From: Pyropia haitanensis
Taxonomy: Eukaryota > Rhodophyta > Bangiophyceae > Bangiales > Bangiaceae
Length of the DNA: 64,000 nucleotides
Assembly (NCBI GenBank): GCA_008729055.1
Contig: SDUX01000002.1
Span: forward strand, 2,817,874 to 2,881,873
Direction of reading: 5' to 3'
Part shown: in pieces, positions 53,789-63,000 of the stretch
How positions within the stretch are numbered: the stretch's first letter is position 1
How the letters are laid out: each line of letters starts with the position of its first letter
Translations under genes and position numbers: made by a program
The notes under the pieces: model-generated
What the model saw: the letters and a program-made list of their open reading frames with translations, nothing else
What the model was told of the DNA's origin: nothing
Database searches by the model: none

Positions 53789-55897
53789 ATGGACAGCGGC
53801 GGCCCGCGGCGGGGGCGCAAGACCGGCCCCAGCCGAGGCGCCTCTGCTGCAGCCGCCGCATCGGCTGCAGCGGATGCCGCAGAGGGACGCGACGGCGCCG
53901 CGGCGGGCGCGGACCGCAGCCGCCGCAAGCGGCGGCCGTCGGCGGTGGCGGCCGAGGTGGCCGCCGACGCGGCCGCCGGTGCCGACGGCGCCGGCTCATC
54001 GGGCGCGCCGGCAGCGTCAGCGGCGGCCAGCCGCGGCGGCGGCGCCGTCGGCCGCGGGCGGGGGCGGGGGCGGGGCCGTGGCCGTGGCCGTGGCCGCGCC
54101 ACCGCGGCCGACGATGGCACGGGCGGGCGGGCGGCCAAGAAGCCGCGTACCCCCGTCAACCGCCAGTGTGGCCGCGGGGAGCGGTCGGCGACGCAGGTGC
54201 AGGCCGAGGCGCTGCTCGAGTCCAACCCCAACGCGTTTTACTACCGGCTCAAGCCCGGCGGCGCGCCGTGGGCGTCGGGCCCCTGGTCGGCCGCGGAGCA
54301 CGATGCGTTTATGGAGCGCCTCTACACGTACGGTCTGGGCGTCGGTCGGACGTACCACTGGGGACTCTTTGCGGCGGGCATCCCCTCGCGCGTCGGCTAC
54401 CAGTGCTCGGCCTACTACCGGCAGCTGGTCGGGCGGGGGGATGTGGTGGACAAGAACTATCGGGTTGTCGGGCCGGGCAAAGTGATTTGGTGCCCAGTTG
54501 ACGACGACGGGGGGGCGGCGGGCAGCGGCAGCGGCAAGAACACCGGGGCGGGAGGGGCGGGCGCGAGCGCCGACGGGCACGATGAGGAGGAAGCCGAGGC
54601 GGAGGAGCGCGCTGGGAACTCTGCGGCTGCTGGCGCCGCCGCCGGGGGCGAGGTGGGCGGAGGGGGGGCGACCAGTCGGCGGGCGCGCAAGCCCGCCAAG
54701 CCCGCCAAGCCCTCCAAACCGGCGGTGGCAGCGGCGGCGGCGGCGGGGGCGTCGACGGCGGCGCAGGCGTCGACGGCGACGGCGGCGGCGGCGCCCGCGG
54801 TTGGTCGTGGGCGCGGTCGCGGCCGACCGCGGGCGGTGGGTGGCGGCCGTGGGGCCGCGGCGGCCGCAGCCACACCCAGCCGAGCGGCCGGCCGTGGGGG
54901 TCGCCGGGTCCGCACCGCAACCGCGGGGGGGCTGTCAGACCGGGACGCGCGCGGCCTCGACTGGGGCAGAACAGACGGTGACGTTGGCGGCAGTGAGCGG
55001 GACAGGCTGGCGGTGGGGCTGGTGGACAGTGGGCACCGACGGCGGTTTGCGTCGCCCTCTGTTTCGCCGTCGGTCTCACCGTCTGGCTCTTCTGCGTCAG
55101 TGTCGCGGTCACAGTCGCGGTCGCGGTCGCGGTCACCGTACCAGGCGGCGCGGTCGCGGTCGCGGTCGCGGTCGCGGTCGCGGTCGCGGTCACGGACGCG
55201 GTCACGGACGCGGTCGCAGTCGCCGTATTGGCCACGGTCACGCTCACGGTCACCTCGTCGGACGCGGTCGCTTTCGCGGTCGCGGTCACCGCACCGGGCG
55301 CGGTCGCTCTCCCGGTCGCCGCCGCGGTCGCGGTCGCAGTCGCCGCTGCGGGGGCGGGGACGGGGACGGTCGCGGTCGCCGTACCGGGCGCGGTCGCGGT
55401 CGCGGTCGCGGTCACGGTCGCGGTCGCGGTCGCGGTCGCGGTCGCGGTCACCGCCGCGGCGGCGGGGCGGTGTCCAGGCTACTGCAGCTGCTGAGGTGGG
55501 GTCATCGGCCCGTCGCCGCCGCGGTCGCGATACCGGCGGTAGCCGTGGCGGTGACGGCCACGGGAGCGGCCGTCGTGCCGGCTCCGCGGCCAACGGTGGT
55601 GTGGCGATGGACGATGGCGGCCGCGACACGTACCGTCGGTACGCAAGCGCGAGCAGCACCAACAGCGACGGTAGCAGTGATGGCGACGATGAGGACATTG
55701 GTGAGGACGGTGGCCGAGGCCGCCACGGCCGTCGTTCCCGTTCGAGATCGCCCGCGCCTGCTGCTGCATCCGGCTCGTCGGCTGGCTCGTCCCCACCAGG
55801 GGGGTCCTATGTTGAGTCTCGCCGTCCGGCGCTGGTGCGCACGCCGCGGACGAAGCTGCCGTATGGGATGGATCCGGGCCGCGGCCGGGCTGTCTAG
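53789..55897 (+). CDS. Myb/SANT-like protein with Arg-Ser domain
   Basis: 702 residues from the ATG at 53789; the frame is open further up (to 53387) but that part is not conserved-looking. Order: Ala/Arg-rich start, a GR-repeat (GRGRGRGRGRGRGRGR, near residue 90-105) like an extended AT-hook or RGG-type segment, KKPRTP, then a Myb/SANT-like unit at about 163-222 (WSAAEHDAFMERLY, HWGLFAAGIPSRVGYQCS, AYYRQLV). After an acidic and Ala-rich linker comes an RS domain (about 420-560) with many SRSRSRSPY-like blocks. DNA- or chromatin-binding coupled to a splicing-factor-type RS region is inferred. Nuclear. The RS block is built from CGGTCG hexamers. Ends at TAG 55895. No frame problems. Confidence 0.82.
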   Translation: MDSGGPRRGRKTGPSRGASAAAAASAAADAAEGRDGAAAGADRSRRKRRPSAVAAEVAADAAAGADGAGSSGAPAASAAASRGGGAVGRGRGRGRGRGRGRGRATAADDGTGGRAAKKPRTPVNRQCGRGERSATQVQAEALLESNPNAFYYRLKPGGAPWASGPWSAAEHDAFMERLYTYGLGVGRTYHWGLFAAGIPSRVGYQCSAYYRQLVGRGDVVDKNYRVVGPGKVIWCPVDDDGGAAGSGSGKNTGAGGAGASADGHDEEEAEAEERAGNSAAAGAAAGGEVGGGGATSRRARKPAKPAKPSKPAVAAAAAAGASTAAQASTATAAAAPAVGRGRGRGRPRAVGGGRGAAAAAATPSRAAGRGGRRVRTATAGGLSDRDARGLDWGRTDGDVGGSERDRLAVGLVDSGHRRRFASPSVSPSVSPSGSSASVSRSQSRSRSRSPYQAARSRSRSRSRSRSRSRTRSRTRSQSPYWPRSRSRSPRRTRSLSRSRSPHRARSLSRSPPRSRSQSPLRGRGRGRSRSPYRARSRSRSRSRSRSRSRSRSRSPPRRRGGVQATAAAEVGSSARRRRGRDTGGSRGGDGHGSGRRAGSAANGGVAMDDGGRDTYRRYASASSTNSDGSSDGDDEDIGEDGGRGRHGRRSRSRSPAPAAASGSSAGSSPPGGSYVESRRPALVRTPRTKLPYGMDPGRGRAV

Positions 55898-57053
55898 GGA
55901 GCGTACGTGTGAGGGGCAGGAGGGGGAGCGAGGGTGTTGTTAGTCATTCCGCTTGTGATAGACGCTGTGTGCTTGGTCTATGTGTTTCGCTTGTTCTCTT
56001 CCGTTTCCTCTACACGACGTAGACGGGAACGAGGGGACTCGCATGCTGGAAAAGGCAGCGCGGGGTGACGGGAAGCGCCCGAGCCGCGAGTGAAGAAGCG
56101 CTGTCATTAGCGGCGCTTCGCACACGCATCTAATTAACCTCTTTAAAACCATGTAATTTACGTATAATGAGGATCAAATTTCTTTTTGACTGAATGGTTT
56201 GGACATCAAGTCTTTTTGATGTCCGGATCAACTTTCTAGCTCAGATCGGTGTTGCCAAGCGTCCACTGATGGTGCCCGGCGGGCAGCGCCACCGCACCAG
56301 CCAGGTGGCGGTCGGCGGAAAACGGCACGACCGTTTGTGTGCTCTGGCGAGGCTTTTAGGGGCCTTCCCCTGGACAGCCCCCTCGGCGAGCCAATGGCGG
56401 GAGGCTACGGCGCACTCCCCCGCCTCGTCGTGCGCTGGTGCTGTCCGCCGCTCTCTGCCCTTTCCCGCACCCGTGCAGATCCGCGGCACCCTTCTGGCCG
56501 TTTGCTTTCACCCCCCACCGCGCGTGTGCGCTGGGAGTGGTGGTCGGCGGGGCGCCACGCGGCCAGATGTGGCAGCTCTGGAACGCTCGGCGGATGAGGC
56601 GGCTGGTGGGGGGGGGGGGTTCCCTCCCTGGCCCCCTGCATGTGCCGCTCGCGTGGCCACCCCGTGGCTGATCGTGGAAGGACCGCACCACGTCGCGCTT
56701 GCAGTGCGTGCCGTTTGTATCCGCGCTGTCGGGCAGCGTGTCGGCATTTTGCGACGTGCGCGTGACATCCTGCTCGCGCCGTCGCCCCACGCGCATGGTG
56801 TTCTCGGTTGCAGCGGCCTGGATCTTGAGCCGTTGTTCTCCCTGTGCATGTCGGGGTCTCTTATGCCCGTGGTTGGACGCGCGTGCGCGGCGAGTGCACG
56901 GTGCCACCGTGCACAGCGTCCGCCGGCGCGCTTCCCGTGAGCTGGTGGGAGCGTGACGGGACATTGAGAAGGCATCCCTCGTCCATCTCCTTCCCTGGGC
57001 GACTAGCAGGCCACCCCCCCCCATCGACGTGGGCTGGCCCCCCCATTTAGATT
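55898..57053. other. Intergenic region and promoter of the giant gene
   Basis: 56105-56250 is an AT-rich island with the palindrome at 56201-56224. The remainder is of medium G+C with no conserved gene. An in-frame TAG at 57048-57050 bounds the next gene; it could also be part of a 3' splice site (TTTAG). Confidence 0.5.
56201..56224. promoter_or_regulatory. Perfect palindrome in AT-rich island
   Basis: GGACATCAA and TTGATGTCC are perfect inverted arms around a 6-bp spacer, in the only AT-rich stretch between two plus-strand genes. Possible factor site or transcript hairpin after the Myb/RS gene. Confidence 0.4.
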
Positions 57054-60000
57054 ATGACAGGTGCCACCCATCGCGACCCTGATGGCCGCGGCTCTACCCC
57101 CTCTTCCAGCTCGACCTCCCCCCCCTCCCCCCCAACCCCTTTGACCAAGCAGCAGACCGTTGAGCGTCTGCTGGCCGCCAAGGCCCTCAGCCGCAAGACG
57201 CTGACGCAGATCGCGGCCGAGGTGCGCATCACCAACGCCTACTGCGGACAACTCTTTCTGCGGCAGACGCCCCTGCGCTCTGATTCGCTGGCAAAGCGTC
57301 TCCGTGCGGCCGTGCCGGCGCTGACGGCGGCCGATGTGGAGCGGATGCGGGCCATCCCCGAGCGCACAAACGATGCGGCCGCGGCGGTGCTCCACGAGCC
57401 CGCTGCGCGGCGGCTGCACGACATTATCGGCCACTACGCGGGGACGGTAAAGATGCTGGTGGACGAGGCGCTTGGAGACGGCGTAATGTCGGCTGAGGAC
57501 TTCTTTATGCGTCTCGACACGGTCAAGGGCTCCCGTGGTGAGGACCGCGTGCTAATTGTGATGGACGGGCGTTTTGCGCCTGTGGCCGAGCAAATCATTG
57601 CGGACAGCGTGGCCGGCACCGATTCATTCCGTTCCTTGTCTGCGGTGCCCTTGCCCGTCGACGCGGCAGAGGCGGCAGCGGACGCAGAGGCCATCGCGGC
57701 TGCCGCGGCAGCGGCAGCGGCGGTGGATGCCGATGGCGGTGAGGGCGACACCCGCGGTAGCGGTGGTGGGGGCTCAGCTGCCAGCGGGGGCGTCGTGACG
57801 CCTACTCGAGCGCGCGGCCGGTCCCGACGGCGGTCGACGCCGCCACCGGATGGGCGCTCCCCCTCCGCAAGGGGTGTGCCGCGTGCCGCCTCCCCGGCAC
57901 ACACCGCGTCTGGCTCAGACGGGGTGCCGTCAGACGCGGGCCGCGGCGAGGAGTCGGTTGAGACGGGCTCCTTGTCGAGCCGGGAGGGGGGGTGGGCGAG
58001 GGGGGCAGCACGCCTCGGCGACGACGATGGCAGCAGCGGCGACGTTGGCGCGACGCGTCGTGTCCTTGCAGAGGTCGAGTCTGACGGGGACGTGACGACC
58101 GGGAGTGGGAGCTGGAGCGGCTCCAGCGGCTCTGCGTCATGGTCGCAGCCTACCGCGGAGGTCGAGGAGGGGGATGGCGCGAACGCTCGATACGGCGGCG
58201 GCGATCGCGGCGGCGGCGATGGCCGCGCGACTGGGCGTGGGAGCTCTCGCGGGAGCCAGTCCGACGTGGCCGGCAGTAGGCGCAGCTCGGGCGCGTCGGG
58301 CTCGGCAGTGGCCGCGTCGCCGCGGCTGTTGCCGTCGGGCTCCGCCACGAGTGGGGGGATGTCAGGTGGCAGGACCGGCTCGGTGGCCTCGTCGGGGAGC
58401 ACACGGACGGCGACGGAGTTTGCCGCGGGGCAGGGTGGTACCATCCGCCCGGTGCAGACGGTGCGGGACTTCAGCGGTGGCACGTCCCCGCAACCGACGC
58501 TTTCAGGTCGTTCGTCGGCTGGCACCGCCGCGGCAGCTGCCTCTATGCGTGAGTCGTTATCGGGCCGTGGGTCGACGGGCAGCGCCGCCGGGTCGCCGCG
58601 GCCAGCCGGCAGCGTGGGAGGCGTGTCTGTCGAGGACGGGGCCCCGGGCACCCCCCCTCGCCCAACTACGAGGTCCCTGCATGGTGTGATGCCGGGCGGC
58701 ACGGCTGGAGGGTCTGCGGTGGCGATGCAGCCGACCGGTTCATCGCCGTTGGCGTCAGTAGGCACCCGCAGCCGGCCGTCGAGTGGCAGCGGGGGCAGCG
58801 GCTCGCCTGCCTCACGCCGCTGGTCGCCATCTTCTTCGCCTTCGGCTGGCAGCCGTGCCGACAACAAGACTTCCCCGGGGTATCGGGAGCCGGGGGGTGA
58901 CTACTATTCCGGCTCAGTTGCGTCGGCCAGTTCCAGGGGTTCCGGGACCAGCGCCAGCCAGCGTTTCACGGGCGCTGGCGCTGCTGCGCTGGCGACGTCG
59001 CCGGACGACGACGAAGGGCTGGCATCGGACGAAGGCGTGGGAGTGCTGGGCCCGGGTGCGTGTCGATCTCTGGCCCCGTCGACTGTGCCGTCGGTGCCAC
59101 CGTCGGCCGCATCGACGCGGAGGCAGCAGGGGTCGAGCCGGGTGACATCGGCAGTCTTTGCGCCAAGCGACGCGGACGGGTCGGCGGGTCAGCCTCTGAG
59201 CGGTGCGGGCGTGGCTGCCGCTGCCGGAAGCGACGGGGCGAGTAGGCCATCTCTTGGCTCCCCCGAGCCGTCCCTCCTGGACGAGCACAATGTTGTCCAT
59301 GGGAGTGTCGGCAGAGCTGATTCGAGAAGGGAGCGACCGGGCCAGGGCTCTACCGGCCACAGCCAACTGTCATCGGAAGCTGCCGCGGGCACTGCTGCTG
59401 CCAGCCGCACTCCGTTCACGACTTCATCGCCGGGGATAGGGGAAGCCGACTCGCGCCTCTCCCATGGTGGTCATCTTGTTGCTGTGCGACCTGGTTTGGG
59501 TGTCGCTGATGACGGGCACCCGTCGGGCGTGTCGGGGTTTGGGACCGAACCTGGCGTCATGCTTCAGGGTGGGTGTCCCGAGGCTGGCTCTTCCTCGAGC
59601 GGACGCGGCTCGTTGTCGGACGCATCAGGGGATGACTGGCGGCACGGTCGCGCTGGGTCCTCGCGTGCATCGATTGACGATCAACAGCGCCGTGAAAGCC
59701 GACGTCGCCGTCGGTCAAGTGCATCCCATACGCGACACGATCAGCGTGAGGGCCTCCGTGACCAGCGTGCTGCGCTTGCTGCGCCGCGTCCTCAACGCCG
59801 TGCGCGATCAGCCTCTTTGGGCTTTGCATCTGGCAGCTCTGGTTCCCGCCGCGGCGGTCGCACCGGGCGCCACGACTGGCATGAGGAGAACGAAGCAGTT
59901 TATGGCCGCGGGCGCCGTCGGCGGCGGTGGCACCCCCGGGAGACGTACTCGGATGACGTGGATGCGAACATCAACCCCGTGCCACGCAGTCGTCGTGAGC

Positions 60001-63000
60001 ACCACTGGTGGGATGATGATGGTCGCTTTGACGGGAGGAGCGGCCCGCGCTGGGTGCCACGGAGCCGCCGGCTTACATCACGCAGCCGCCACCGATGGGA
60101 CGGCCCAAGCTATCGCTGCAGCTATGACAACCGGACAAGGCACTACTGGCTTGGAAGCCACAGCAGACATGACAGCCGTGATAGACGCTATAGCCCTTGG
60201 AGCCGCGACAGTCGGAGCTGGCTTGGCAGTCGTACCGGCCGTCGACGCGAGGAGTCGCCGCGCACGTACTGGTCGGACGACGACGGCGGGTTTCGTGGCT
60301 GGGGCCGCCGCTTGAGTGGCAGACCGTTATCTGTGGATGGTCGTCGTGCGTCCCAGGATGGTGGCGGTGGGCTCCCTGGCTGGCATCGTCGTTTGAGGGA
60401 CGGACGGTCGTTGACGGATGGCCGCGCGTCACGGGACGACCACGGTGAGTTCGGCCATCGTCGTTACTCGGGCGATGGCCGGTCGTCGGCGGATGGGCGT
60501 ATGTCACAGGAGGATGACGGCGGGTACAGTGGCTGGCGTCATCATTTGAGCGCCGGACGCTCGTCGGCGGATGAACGTGCGTCGGGAGACGACCTCGGCG
60601 GGCTCCGTAGCCGTCGTCGTCTCTGGAGCGATGGACGGCCATCGGCAGCTGCGGGACTCTTAGACGACAACCGCGCGCATGTCGGTGAGGTACTCTCGGA
60701 CCGCCACAGCGGCCGCACAAGCCGACGTGAGTTGGCAGCAACTCCACCCCCTTTGTTGCGTGACGACGACCAGCGGTATCGGCGGGACGACCAGCGGTGG
60801 GGCCGCCGCAGCAGTGACGGCGGCAGCGTCATTGAGCATGACTTCTCGGAAGGGTCATCTCGGCGCGAGGACCGCGTACACCACGGCGGCGGTCGTCTGC
60901 CCAGCACTACAGGCGGCGGCGTCGGTGACCTGGGCGGCTCTGACGGCTCAGAAGGTGCATTGGCTTTGGATGACAGGCACTCTCATCGTCACAGTGACCG
61001 TCGCAGCCGGCGTGACTTACCGGCGTTTGGTGTGCCTTCGTCGCGTGATGACGACCACTGGCCGGACGACGAGCAGTTGGACAGCCGCAGCCGTGGTGGT
61101 GTCAGCGGTTCACCCGACCGGGTGCGCCGCAGTCGCCGCCATCACGGACTCGGAACGACGGTTGGCGGGTCAGACGGCGCTGGCGGGTCGGGCGTGTCGG
61201 GCGACGCGGGCGGTTTTGTGGGTCGGATCGATTCGGGTGCGTCCGTTGGGGCGTCCCGGTCGACTCACGACGGCAGCCAGGGCATTCGTGGCGGTAGTAG
61301 CAACCGCGACAGTTACGTGGACGATCGGCGATTTGACCGCCGTCGCGGCTATCGTAGCAGGCGTGACGTTTCGTCAGGAGGTGCCCCCGAGTCGGACGGC
61401 GATGGCGACGATGTGGAAGGAAGTTTGGATCGTCGCAGTGGTCGCAGCAGCACGCGAGGCTTCTCAGCAGAAGGGTCGTCGCGGGCCGACGACAATGTTG
61501 ATGATGGGTTGGACGAGCGCCGCGGCCACAGCAGCCGTCTGGGTAATGTATTTGGTGTGGGATCTGACAAAGCCGACGCTGATGACGGTGGAGCGGAAGA
61601 GGGGCGGTCGGACGCGCGCCGCGGCAGCCGCAGCAGCCGGCACGGCTTCTTTACAGGGGGCTCCGCAAAGGCCGACGGCGACAACGGTGGAGCGGATGAG
61701 GGGCGGTCGGACGCGCGCCGCGGCAGCCGCAGCAGCCGGCACGGCTTCTTTACAGGGGGCTCCGCAAAGGCCGACGGCGACAACGGTGGAGCGGATGAGG
61801 GGCGGTCGGACGAGCGTCGCGGCAGCCGCAGCAGCCGGCGCGGCTTCTTTGGCCGGGGCGCAGACATTGCGGATGTCAGTGAGGACGATGACGTCGAACG
61901 GGACGTGGATCCTCGCAGCGGCATTAGTAGCGAGCGCAGCGTGTCGGCAGGAGGTTCCTCGAAGGCGGTCGACAGCGGCACAGGCGGTGATGGAGCGTTC
62001 TCCGACCGCCACAGTGGCCGCACAAGCGAGCGTGGCATGCCGGCCCCTGACGTGCCTACATCGCGTGACGTTGACCGGCGCCATCGGCGGGACGACCAGC
62101 CATGGGACCGTCGCTCAAGTGACGGCGGCAGCGTCAGTGAGCAGGTCCTGTCAGAGAGGTCCACGCGCGAGGGCCGCGTGGGCCACGGCCGCGGCAGCCG
62201 GTCAAGCGGCACTGGTGGCGGCTCAGGTAGCCTGGGCGGCTCTGGCGGCTCGGAGGGTGCGTCGGTTGACGGCGGCAGCCAGGGCATTCGTGGCGGCGGC
62301 AGCAAGCGCGACGGTCACGTGGATGATGAGCGATTTGACCGCCGCCGCCGCGGTCATCGTAGCCGACGAGTTTTTTCGGCGGGCGGTGTCGCTCTGGCGG
62401 ACGTCGATGGCGACGATATGGCAGGCAGTTCGGATCGGCGCAGTGGCCGCAACAGCACGCGAGGTTTCTCAGCAGGAGGGTCATCGATTGCGGATGACTT
62501 TGCCGAGGGCCAGTCGGACCGCCACAGCGGCATCTCCGTCCAGACACCCCCCCGTGCGCTACGAGCGGAGGTTTCTCGCCGTCAAGACGTCGCTCGTTCA
62601 AAAGCTGCTGTGTTGGACGTGGACGGACCGGACCGGCAAGCGTATGGGAGAGAGCGCGACTCGGACGTTCTGGCGGGCCCCGATGACGCGAGTGCCGACG
62701 GCTCCCGCCCGTCGGCGGGGGGTCGCCGCAGTCCCCAAGGGGAACCGGCGGAGGTGGGCGGCGCCCGCGTCGCGGAACCCGACCGCAGCAGCGCTGGCAG
62801 CACTGACGTCACCCGCTCGTTTCCTCAACAGACTTCTCCGGCGGTGGCGTCGGACGGCGACGGGCAGCCACTGCAGAGCTCGACTGGTAGTCCCGGCGAG
62901 CACGAGCTAGCGAGGCAAGAGTCGGTGGACGAGCGGGACCTGGACTTTTCGGGCGAGCTGCAGCTCGATGGCGACAGCCGACAGAGCGGCACCAAAGACG

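Noticed and set aside
57434..58867. Long minus-strand open frame (477 codons)
   Set aside because: Antisense of the giant gene; its Pro/Ser/Asp-rich translation mirrors the plus-strand Gly/Ser/Arg codons and has no motif.
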